Shown here: positions 53,691 to 64,000 of the stretch, piece by piece
Position numbering within the stretch: the first letter of the stretch is position 1
Layout of the letters: every line of letters starts with the position of its first letter
Assembly: GCA_013396915.1 (NCBI GenBank)
Contig: VWZL01000351.1
Coordinates: 1 to 64,000, forward strand
Reading direction: 5' to 3'
Source: Stercorarius parasiticus
Lineage: Eukaryota > Chordata > Aves > Charadriiformes > Stercorariidae
DNA: 64,000 nucleotides
Translations under genes and position numbers: made by a program
The notes under the pieces: generated by a model
What the model was told of the DNA's origin: nothing
What the model saw: only the letters and a program-made list of their open reading frames with translations
Database searches by the model: none

Positions 53691-56600
53691 AAGCTCAAAG
53701 AACATCACTTCCCCCCAAAATTCCTGGTCTAAATACGGCACCACCAGAGCGCAAACACAGATTTTGCAAAAGTTTTTTTGCAAAGAAACCAGGAAATGTT
53801 CCCTATCACTTGTCCTAAGAGCCAGAGCCATCCAAGTAACTAAGCTGTTAACGCAACAAGGATTTTCATTTGTCAGATTAAATTCTGCTCTTTTTTTTTT
53901 TTTTTTTGCCTGAAAGCGAGCTACATCTCTGTACTACCACGAAGTCATCATTTTTCTACGCTTGGCCAGAAAAGAATCTGACCTGGGCAAGCTGTTTAAC
54001 TTGCTGCTCATCAAAGACCAGCAAAGTCTGGCTCTCAACTGTTTGAACAGTGGAACAGTCTTTTTACAGCCAGCCTTATTAAAGCACAGGATTTTATTAG
54101 CTGTTTTGTGGTAATAAGGTGAAGGACAATGTTGTGGAATGCTCCTTCAGGAGATTTGGGATCTTGTATACTTTGGGGTTTACTTTCCTCTTTTGGGCTA
54201 GGATGCTTGGCAACCAATACGACAGCTTCATTGTAATATTCTCTTCCTTAAAGCCCCCTTTGACAACCAGTTTTTCACCCAGGTAGAGAAAAATTACTGC
54301 TTGAAGAACTATAAGAGAAATATACTATTGCCCAGTTGTTCTTGGGCTTTTGTCGTTTTTTTTCTTTTGTTTGTTTTTTATTTTTTATTTTTATTAAATC
54401 ATTGCAAATTTTCAGGTACTTGGAAAAAGTCCAGATAGAGGGTGAAAAATCTACTTGGGCCACATGCATATACAGCAATGTTGTATACTCAAAACATCGA
54501 AGCTAATGTGGTTTTTCCTCATTGGCAAATTTCTTTAAAGTTCTGGTAATTTTCTCACAACAACATTTTTAACAGATTGTAAACGTCCCTTTTTCCTGAA
54601 AACCACTTTTGGGGCACATAAAGTTTCAATTAGCATTTGAGAATACCTGCCAGGAAGTTTTCATGAACATTTAAACAAATACGTCTGCGTTATTTTGCAA
54701 AAGAACAAAGTATTCTGACAAATTTCAGCAATTTCCCATCATCTTTTGTTTCATAACTCTAATGGGAAACAAAGAAAAGCAAAGCTTCCAAATCATTGAC
54801 GAGCTTTAATGAGAAATGTGTTACTTTTTGAGCTGTTGATGCCAAAATAAAGATTGAAACACAAGTTTTTGTACTTGGGACTGACTGAAAGGCTTTTTGG
54901 GAATGAAGGTTACACGTCTGTGAAGCCCGCTGGCTCACACCTCTAGTCACCACCAGAAAATCTAGTGACATTTTACTCAGAAAAGTTCCTTTTTCCAATT
55001 ACGGTGCTTTCTGTATCAACTGTACTCAAGTGTTTTGGAGGAAAAATGAAAGCAGGTATTTACATAATCAAATATCGTTATTTTATATAATACAGAATAG
55101 CTCACACTAAGTAGAATAAAATGCATTAGTCAAACATGCCTCTAGCAGAACTACTGCTAGCAGAAGCAGCAAACCTTTCAATGCTCTCCAGGCTTGAGAC
55201 TACCAGGAATTAAAACGTTGCAGGTTGCAGCAGATTCTCACTTTTATGGGAACTTTGGACGCTTATTCAAATGCAGATGCAGCACCTCTGTGCTCTGTTG
55301 GGGAGGAAAGAGAGAGCGTTCCCCAAACCAGTCAGGCTCACTGCCCAGTTTGCCCATTTAAATAAGGTTCCGTTGCCCAAACCTCTAATTTTGGAGGTTC
55401 AGCTTTGAAAATAAACTCAGGTGTAAATCCTTATTTCACAGTAAACAAACAATTCCAGGGAGCATTTTTTTAAAGAAAGAAAAAACAACAAACCACCAAA
55501 TACTCACTTTACTTTTCTCCAGACTCCAAATCCAAGAGAAATCTTAACACACGCATGCTGACTTTGAAGGTAAAACAAACATCATACAGCACACAAGGAA
55601 GCAGATGCACTGTTGTGTTGGAGGAACTTTCTCCCAAGACTCTCCCAGATCTCCAGCCAGTGCAGCTAAGGATGGACCCATGTTACATTTCAAAGATAAA
55701 CCAAAAATCCTGCAGCACCCCTTCCACAAACTATCATCTCGGCACAAGAGATGCTTTGGGATACTACACTAGTGACGGTTACTAATTTAATTAGATCAAC
55801 CTGCATCCCCACTGCAGGCAACCCAATTATGAAAATCACCCTTGAGCTAGAAGATTAAGGTAGAACTTTCTATGCTTGGTCTTAATTTTTTTCGTTTCAA
55901 TTGAAGCAGCATCTCATGTCTATAAAACCTACTACGAGCATGTATTTTCCAAAATAAACTAAATAGAAGAACTGTTTATTGCAACTATTGTTGCCCTGTT
56001 GCAATTGCCAGGAGCCAGACCACAAAAGCCTCATGCTATACCATTTTGTAACGTGGTCCCTGGAGCCATTATTGTTTTATTAATCTCTTTAGGCAGCTAA
56101 TTGTGGAAGCATATTCTATAACTTGTAAAGCAACAAATTTGAGATTTTGCTCTTTTTTGTGCTCTGTGCTCACCCCTTTATAGCAACCCATATAGAAGCC
56201 TGTTACTGAAGTAACGGCTTCTCCAGCCCCAAGAAACGGCCTCAGCTGATACCAAGACAGGACTCAACTCCTCATTAACAGAGCTAGTTAAGTTTTGCTG
56301 CTCAGGGATGGTCCATAAATTCTTTTCACCTGCAGTGCACTTAACACTTGCCTGTGCTGGGCTCATTTTAGCCATCATCATTTGGATGATGTTAAACCCA
56401 GAATGACATTTTTGAGACCCAGCCTAGATGCAGCTAAGCGTATGACTTGCTCCTGGATAACTCCTCCCTCCCCCTTTTGGATTCATACATAATAGGTGTG
56501 ATTTCAGTATTATCAATACATTGATGGGCTTTGTTTTAGCTATTGCTGTGTGGAAACAGTAGCTGGCTTCCTTTGCCCTATGCAAATTGTGATGCTCCGT

Positions 56601-57850
56601 GTGGATGCAGCAGACGATATAGCCCAAGTCACGTCATAACTCAAAACAGCAATGATTTTAACACTCACAAAGGTCCCAGCATACGTAAATGTACACAATT
56701 AACGTCCCTAAGCTCCCTTGTTGTCTTTTTTTGAAAGAAAAAAAAGGGGAGGAGGGGTGCATTGCTATGGCTGGGCAGCATCCTTTGGGAAAACAAACTT
56801 AGCTGCTGAGAGCAGGGCATTATTTCCTTTTAGTCCTTTTGGAGTACTAAGACCTGTGGAAGCTCCTCACATGGGAAACAGCAGCATCATTTCCTAACAA
56901 GTCCTCCCTTTAGTGTCTTTGAACACCAGCTTCCTTAGTTCAGGGAACCAGTGTCAAGTCATAGGAAACAAAGACAAACTGGAGAACCCTCATGAACCTC
57001 TGAATGGTTCACAAGAATGGCGTGTGTACGCTCCTGAGCAAAAAAAAAAAGGAATTAAAAACTAGGACATGGATTATTCTTCATATAATTCATGCTGGGA
57101 GGAACACATAGAGAAAGAAACCAAGCAGGCAAAGAGGCAACAGCAGTGCAGCACGCCTAAAACTTTAATCTTTGCTTTTAGAGTACAGAGTTGAAAGTGA
57201 CACTTTCTTCTCCTTCCCACCTTCCCATTCTCTATCCCATCGCTCCCAAGTTCTCCCTAAAAGGAAATGTTTCTTTGTTGATTAGTTTGACTTCCCTTCA
57301 AGTGAGGCGCACCCGTTAATCTCTAAAAGTAGGCCCCAATTCAGTAAAACACTTGCACATGCACTTCACTTCAGTCCAGTCCCATTCATGGCAACATTTA
57401 AGTGTACATACTTGAATGCTGTTTTGAATAGGGACGTTTTTACTTAACCAAAGATGGGGGGGGAGGTGTGTATATTTGCGTGGTCTTAATAGGGGAGGGG
57501 AGGGAGGGAGGGAGGACACACAACATACATCATCTTGCTCCCAATTTAAAAGTAATCTTAGCAGCAGTCAGTGACTGACACATTGGTAAAATCTTAAGCA
57601 GCAGCTTAACGCTTAACCACAGAAGTGTGTAGCAGTAAGAAATCCAATGATATTTAAAAAAGGGTAGCTCTGAAATCACTGCTGAATGCCAGTTAAAGCA
57701 GTCAGACTTCTAAGTTTAAACATCCTCTGCTCCTAATTCCACTAAGCAAACACATTTCTTTAATTACAGTTATATAAAAGGAGAGACTGGTAAGACAATA
57801 CAAAAAAATAAAATACCAAGAATGGTATAACCTACAGAGTTCAGAAAACA
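53691..57850. other. Intergenic DNA to RIC8B 3' end
   Basis: This is AT-rich and without a credible exon. A T17 run is at 53891-53907. Stretches at 54480-54900 and 55960-56150 have the texture of conserved non-coding DNA, with FOX-like TGTTTATTG and SOX-like ATTGTT words. A G-rich tract lies at 57492-57512. Confidence 0.55.
57492..57512 (+). repeat. G-quadruplex-prone GGGGA/GGGA tract
   Basis: Five G runs of 3-4 bases are separated by single A residues, an ideal quadruplex pattern with one-base loops. It lies about 370 bp beyond the candidate RIC8B poly(A) signal, on the strand opposite the RIC8B transcript. Confidence 0.85.
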
Positions 57851-57878
57851 GGATTCTGGAAAATTAAAGTGTTTGTAT

Positions 57879-57884
57879 TTTATT
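57879..57884 (-). terminator. RIC8B: Candidate RIC8B poly(A) signal
   Basis: AATAAA read on the minus strand, about 260 nt after the RIC8B stop codon. It would give a short 3' UTR; longer forms using more distal signals are possible. Confidence 0.45.
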
Positions 57885-58142
57885 TTACATTGTTGGCTTT
57901 TGCTTTTTATCCCTTTGAAATACATTTTTTAGATTAATAAAGATCATAAACTAATAAATTGATATGTTCTTTGAACAGACATAATAAAAATTCCGACATT
58001 ACACCACAGGACCCATCATTTAAAAACAGAACAATTAAAGTGATGCTGGCAAATGTGAGGATAAAATGCCTAGATAAAAGATGTCGTGGCTGTACGGAAA
58101 AGTGTGGATTAGAGGAGAATTGAGAGTGAAGCAGGTGATGCT

Positions 58143-58254
58143 TTAGTCTGAATCTGAGCTGTCTTGCTTGTTGGTTTGGTACTGGCTGACTGCTTCTTCC
58201 AAAGGAGCCATTGTACCATCCGGCCGCACTCCCATTGGTTTTATAAGCTCATCT
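58143..58254 (-). CDS. RIC8B: RIC8B, terminal coding exon (last 36 residues)
   Basis: This is the minus-strand exon after the acceptor TGTTACAG (58262-58255). It encodes DELIKPMGVRPDGTMAPLEE followed by AVSQYQTNKQDSSDSD and TAA. The block KPMG-x-x-PDGT-x-x-PLEEA matches the C-terminus of vertebrate RIC8B, and gene order (MTERF2, TMEM263, RIC8B) agrees. RIC8B is a cytosolic chaperone and guanine-nucleotide exchange factor for G-alpha-s and G-alpha-olf, built of armadillo-like helical repeats; those lie in exons beyond the right edge. The acidic serine-rich end (DSSDSD) contains an S-x-x-D CK2-type site, and CK2 phosphorylation is known to activate RIC8 proteins, but whether this residue is used is unknown. 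The exon start is taken after the first AG, leaving one base to finish the preceding Arg codon; the next AG two bases on is an alternative. Confidence 0.88.
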
Positions 58255-58799
58255 CTGTAACAGATTTAAAAAAAGACTATATATTAGCATGTGCACACAT
58301 ATCGATTCACATGTGTATAATACAGTCACATACAGTATATGCTTTAGTACATAATGGGCCTTTAAAAGGAAGTTATTTCTGCTAAAGCCCTCTGTTTTGA
58401 AGAAAGAGGAACAAAAAACCTTCCAAAATAGGTGGGAGGGGAAGAGCAGGACAGATAAAGACTTCATTCATGTAGGCCAAACCTACTTAGCCAATTAAAG
58501 ACACCATGAAAAGTCAGTGCCTAATAGGCTCAAGACAAGGAGCAGGTCCACTGTTTTACATAACACAAACTAGCTTTTCTTCTAAGAGTTCTCTGACAGC
58601 CATTTCTGCCTAAAATTTCACCTGCCATTCTGGCCAATATATGCCCAGGCAATTAAAACAATTATTTGATCCATATTCATCTTGTTGAAGGAAATAAATC
58701 AGTTACGAGAACAGACTCTGCCTACACCACTCCTAGGGGTGGGTAAGTACTTGTTGATTCATTTTAAAAAAACTGACTGATTCTAATACTATTGCTTTT

Positions 58800-58990
58800 G
58801 TTTGTGGCAGTTTAATTACAGGATTGACAGCCATTTTAATCTCTTCAAAGCTCCAAAGGCCTCTCAGCAGCTAATCCAATTATATCTACTCCACAAGCTA
58901 CAGCCTCATCTAAGAGATGATTAATTATTGATTAAGCCAATCAAAAAGTATTAGCAAAGATTTATTTAATCCTTACTTTTTATCACCTCA
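58800..58990. promoter_or_regulatory. Candidate intronic enhancer-like block
   Basis: GGATTGACAG at 58821-58830 matches the PBX-MEIS/PREP decamer TGATTGACAG at 9 of 10 bases. Nearby are TTTAATTACAG, GATGATTAATTATTGATTAA and AGATTTATTTAATCC, a dense run of homeodomain cores. No function is shown; the grouping is seen in the sequence. Confidence 0.35.
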
Positions 58991-60342
58991 TTTATATGTG
59001 GATTATGGCAAAAGCTGTAAGGGCAAAGATAACATTTTGATTTTCTGCTGAAAAAAAAAATAATGGAGAATACCTCTAAATATTCAGGAGTCACCTTAAA
59101 TAAAGGAGCGGAGGCTTGATGTCAGCTTACCCCTTGCTTGAAAGGCAGCCCAGTAAAACTGCCGATTTAACACACGTATACCACTCTCCCAAGCCACGGA
59201 CAATAAAACTCCATAACGCAACCATAGGAACAGCAAGAAAGGCAACATCTGAATTACGCGGCATGCGTACGCTAGATACTGTACAGTCAAGCAGCAGTTA
59301 AATTAAGTCTCCAAGAGTCTCTTTTGCTCAGGAAGAGCAGAGACCAGCAAGAGAAACGCAGCCATTTGTGCAGATGTGGCAAGCAGATACTACGGTGATA
59401 AGCTCACAAATCCCACCGCCTGCAGCATTTCAAACCGTGAGAAACTGGGCCTGGAGAAACTGCTGTGGTTTGGCTCACCAGGTCTTGGGGGGGGCGCTGG
59501 GGGCCAGGGAAGGAGGTTTGTAATGACCATACTCAAAGAGCACAGTTCAGACTTTGTCTGTGTGTGTGTATAGGAGTAGAATCTATCTTTAAACAGACTG
59601 GAGATACCTTGCCGTACTTGAGGACTGACAGCAAGTCCTCCTCCTTCAGGCAATGCGATCCACAGTGTGCAGATTCTGCCCAAATGAGAGCACTCATAAG
59701 TTTTCAAGGATCTGCTGGAGATGTGTGCGAGAAGAGATCAAAAGAATACTTGAGATCAGATTTGAAAGGGCTCAAAAAACGAAGACTGCAGATCTAGTGC
59801 CCAAACAGGACCAGAATCCTCCCTGCCTGCTGTAGGGGTCCCCAAAAGCCAAAGCCAGAGTGCTTCAGAGATGCATCTAATAGCAAAGACTTTTTTCACA
59901 GGAAAAAACCCTATACATCTAAGGCCTTTTTGGCTTTTAAACTTTAAACACCATAATATGAAACAAATATCCTTTAAATCTGTGATCAGTCTTGCAACAA
60001 ATTCTGCAGCGCCACTTACTCAAATGTGATCTAATAAACATATTTTTGGAGAATAACCTGAAGAGTAAGTCCTTGCTCGTATTTTTTAAGTCCTAAAAGT
60101 AAAAACATAGCCACAAAGAATGAAATCACTTTTGCTTCCCTCTAAGCTCAGAGGAGCCCAGATTTTTGTTTTAAAAACCACAACGCATACTCTTAGGTTG
60201 CAACACTTAACGTTGCAGCCAAAAGTCATAGAATCACATTATTCTCTAGTCACAGTTTATTATTGGTAATAAATAAACTATATTGGCTACTAAAGGATAA
60301 AGAAACAGTTCAAGGAAACAGAAAGACAAACATGTGAAAACA

Positions 60343-60364
60343 AGGTCCCCTTACGCGGGGACCT
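60343..60364. repeat. GC-rich hairpin, 8-bp perfect stem
   Basis: AGGTCCCC (60343-60350) and GGGGACCT (60357-60364) are exact reverse complements with a 6-nt loop TTACGC, inside the RIC8B intron. Confidence 0.8.
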
Positions 60365-63300
60365 CCCTCTGCTCACAGAAGGATACTTATAAAATACCTG
60401 TAAAAATATTGTCAAGAAGTCCTACCCCATCATGTGTCAATTATAAAGAAATAGCTCTTTCTCTGCAATTTCCCTTACGTGCTTCACTTTTACACCCTGT
60501 TACACACACTCTGCACTTGATAGAAACTTTCTCCTGGTCAGTCACCTCTGGAGACACTGAACACCAGATGCAATAGACAAGACAAGACCCATACGCACAA
60601 GTCTTGATCTCTGGTTTTTGTGGGGGTCTTTTGGGGATAAACGCACCAAGTTTTGTATGGCAATGTAACATAGAAGTCTGAGTCACTGACGTGCATTTGT
60701 ATCCTCTGTGATGCTCGAAAGCCTGTTTCTCAGCTCGCTGTACTCATTTCAAAGCGCACTATTATGATCTGTGCTGTACTGCACTTGAGGTTCGTTCCCA
60801 ATGCATTTCCTCCTCTCTAGGCTTTAACCATGAGCTAGGCTGATCTCGTATTTCAGAGAATAACAAGGATGTTTATCAGTTAACCTTTCTGTGCCTGCAT
60901 GAGCTTCCTGCTTTGCAAGTCCTTGACCAGGATGAATGACGGTTGTTGCAAGTTTGCTGTTCTTTCTCTGTGTTAGTAGGCTGCACTCCATACATCCTTC
61001 CTCAGACAAATGCTACCCAGTAAAACTCAACTGTATCAAGCCAGAAATATTCTAGGCCACCAAAAGGAGAGGTAGGAGGAGAAGCAGGGATCAGCCTGTT
61101 TTCTTCCTAACCATAATCTAGTCCTAAAATGGTGTAAAACATGGCATCCTCTCACCAGTGAAGACTTGACTGCAAGCTCCAAGAACATGACACGAGTTTA
61201 CTCGTGGGAAGTGGAAAAATACAGAGCGAGATGAATAGATGAAAAGATCTGGGCTGCCTACAAAGCTAGCTTCAGAAGTTTGGAACAACTACCTGCTAAG
61301 TAACAGAATTTTGGGTAGGACTGCAAGAGGCATCACTGAGCTGACTTCAGTACCACACAAGAGCTGATGCTTACCTGGTATGAAGTCTCAGGTCTGCCAG
61401 CCTCACCAGTTTGCCAGTTTGGTAACGAGAGAGACCTCCACTGAGTTTTGACAACTTGGGCTAGCTGAGGACATGCTTAATGTTTAAGGTGAAATACAAG
61501 GTGGCAAAGGAAGCACCAGAAACTGGCACGTATAGCCTCAGAAGAGTGTTCATTATCCAGAAACTAGATGTTCACGGTCCATCTATAGGGCAGAAGAGAG
61601 ATCACTTCAGCCCAGTAGGTGGCAGCGGGAATACTTCTGTATCCATGAAGATATATACAAGTACACAATGTGCATATTTATCCCTATTTGAACATCCTTA
61701 TGTGACCTCCCATATACTCAAATACACCTTCTTGCAACATTCATTTTTCTAATGCAAACAAAGCAGTCCATTCAAGTGTACTTAGGAACACAGCATAATT
61801 GAACAGTTGGTAAAATGCATTCTCTTCTTCCACTTCCAGATCTCCCAAGAGTCCCTTCAAATATATCTATAAAAGTTCTAGCTTCCTGCTTGCCATTTAG
61901 CTTGATAACGACTCAAAAATCATTCCCTTGTTTTGAAGGGTAACTCTTTCTTGTCTGCCCTATGTGCTACAGGGCAGTATTGACACATGGAATTAATGAT
62001 GGTGTCTGTAATGAAACAGCCATCATGTGAACACCAGTCTGCTCCTTTGATAAAATGGCATGTTAGGGACCTATTCACCTCCTTATAATTGAGTACTAAA
62101 TAATAGTTCCGATCCTTTCATGTAACATTATTTTGTTCTATGATTAGAAAGGGGAGAGAAAAAAAATATCTATGTAACATTGCCTTCTTCATTCATTCTG
62201 TGATTAATTTTGTGTTTTTAATGAGTATGGTTGCTTATTTAGACAGGTTCTCTTACATTCTCGTTTTGTTGACTTCTGTTCAATGTACAACAAAACCCGA
62301 GCTGTGATAATTGGAGACCATTTCATCAGCAAAAGGATTCTTGCTATTAACACAAGGTTGGCTTGGAAAAAGCATCCTGACATTTTAAATTAGTCAATTA
62401 ATATACGATTTTACCTACCATTTATAATAGAAAAAATGTTAGCATTTTTTCCAGACATTTTAATTAACGCGGAGTATTTCCAATAATCTATAATATAAGC
62501 AGACAGAATATCATACAACACTGATTTAAGGTGGCTAGCTTCATATTTTGCAAAAGTGAAAGGTTGAGTTAAATCTTTTTGCAGATCTGGGGAGTTTTTC
62601 AAAGCTCAAAGATGTGCATCACATACAGGGGACACTAATTTACAGTCACCAAACAATTCTCAATGAATCAACAGGACAGTATTGACCCTTACTGCAGACA
62701 AAGCCCATAGAGTTACTTTAGGGCCAAGTTCGGGCATCCATCAAACTACCTAAGTAACATCTATATCGTCCAAGAGCTGCAATAATAAAGAATTTTCATC
62801 TTCATTTACACTTATAATTTATATATATTTAATGATTTTAAAAAGTATTCTTACCCAGCCAAATTTCAGCAAAACGTTAATTCCTATAAAAGCTTTTGTG
62901 GAACCCAAGTCTATGTTAAAATATTGAGGCAGGGTAAATGGGTTCACAAACAATATTCAGCTTTCCTCCACACTTTTTGATAAAACAAAACTGGGTGATT
63001 AATTTTAATTTAGCACTGTCGATGATCAATAACCTGAACAGGCCTAAACACCAACAGCCTAACAGAATAGAAAAGATTTGTAAGTGAGATTGGAAATGAC
63101 CAAAAGCATGGATCAGTTTTTACATCACCTCAAAGCAGTTTCAATTCTTCAATGCCAATGCTGAAAATAAAGAGAAACCCAGAGAGCAAAAATCCACTGG
63201 CATCTTATGGATCAAGGGAGAAAATGCCGATTTGTTACTTATAGTTTCAGTAAACCTGTACAAAGGGTACAGTGTAAACAGTTAGCAGCCACTAATGAAG

Positions 63301-64000
63301 GCTGTAACTTTTCAATGACGTAATACTGTTTTGCAAATTTGTTTTCGGAGTTCAATCCGTCATCAGGTAGCTTTACAAAAATGATACAGAGCCAGTCAAA
63401 GCCAAATCTAGCGCACCCCAGTGACAGACTGGCCCGGTTATCCTTATCAGTCAGGAAGGGAAGCAAGCTTGTCAGTCCTTCAACTTTTTTTTTCCATCCC
63501 TTTCTCCAGTAAAATCATGCTACCTTTTTAAAGCTTAGCTTCCATGACTGGGACAATACAAGTGTACTAAGCAAACCGGTTTTGCTGTATGTCTAAGCTC
63601 TTGTTCAAGTTACACAGATAAAATTACATAAACTCTTTCAAGATTAGAAGAAGGAGCTGCTGGTTCCCTGTCCAACCTCCTCCCCTTACAAGCAAAGCAC
63701 TGCACCAAATGGAACCTGCTCATTTCATGGTATATGTCCCCTCCTATGGTGACAACAACAAAGACGAGTAGAAGTAGGAAACCTGCCACCAGAAGTCTGT
63801 CTCAAAGCAAGATTCAAAACACAGAACCAACTGAAGACTCCTATCAAAGCAACCTCCAGTTTAAATTTGTAGGTTGCAAACCAAGGAAAAAAAGTGCATT
63901 CCACTGGTAGCTTTAAGTCTCTGAAAACTCTCAGCACTGAAAGGCTCAAGCTGGAAGCAGAAGTGTTCGATTCCAAAAACATGGAGGGACTTCCACTACT

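Larger units (their letters stand above)
58255..64000 (-). other. RIC8B: RIC8B last intron (partial)
   Basis: At least 5.7 kb of non-coding sequence upstream of the terminal exon. I searched for the preceding exon, which should encode an acidic EEPMPNPIDEM-like and KLVNM-like segment, and did not find it, so it lies beyond the window. The intron holds a homeodomain-rich block at 58800-58990 and a GC-rich hairpin at 60343-60364. Confidence 0.75.

Noticed and set aside
58300..64000. Search for the penultimate RIC8B exon
   Set aside because: No minus-strand segment encodes the expected acidic block before the terminal exon, so I do not report further RIC8B exons.

Overview
The window looks like nuclear DNA from a bird. 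Four copies of the avian CR1 LINE tail are present. Coding sequence is sparse and intron-split, three CpG-rich promoter-like islands stand out from AT-rich surroundings, and the three genes I recognise form a known vertebrate block (MTERF2, TMEM263, RIC8B; human 12q23.3, next to CRY1). I see no bacterial, viral, rRNA, tRNA or CRISPR content. The species cannot be fixed from this sequence alone.

Layout. Positions 1-470 and about 3150-3637 are two CpG islands. Either or both could be the promoter of MTERF2, whose whole coding sequence lies in one exon at 8011-9204 (+). TMEM263 lies on the opposite strand and converges on MTERF2. Its stop is at 14324, its last coding exon is 14324-14610, its start-codon exon is 19644-19713, and its probable promoter is the CpG island around 27420-28310, which is interrupted by a 434-base assembly gap. 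From about 28.3 kb to 57.9 kb I find no credible gene: AT-rich sequence with simple repeats, one CR1 fragment, several palindromes, and blocks whose composition suggests conserved regulatory elements. At 58143-58254 (-) is the terminal coding exon of RIC8B. From there to the right edge is its last intron, and the preceding exon is outside the window.

How the genes relate. They share a neighbourhood, not a pathway. MTERF2 is a mitochondrial DNA-binding protein. TMEM263 is a small membrane protein needed for normal growth; its loss causes autosomal dwarfism in chickens. RIC8B is a chaperone and exchange factor for G-protein alpha-s-class subunits. The MTERF2/TMEM263 tail-to-tail arrangement means their 3' ends share about 5 kb, which contains a perfect 12-bp-stem hairpin.

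I found no convincing new biological system. The most useful leads are the MTERF2 promoter choice (with a near-consensus NRF1 site), the hairpin in the convergent 3' region, two mutually exclusive overlapping palindromes near 39.1 kb, possible enhancer blocks near 45.1, 51 and 58.9 kb, and a GC-rich patch near 53.5 kb with strong minus-strand splice donors.
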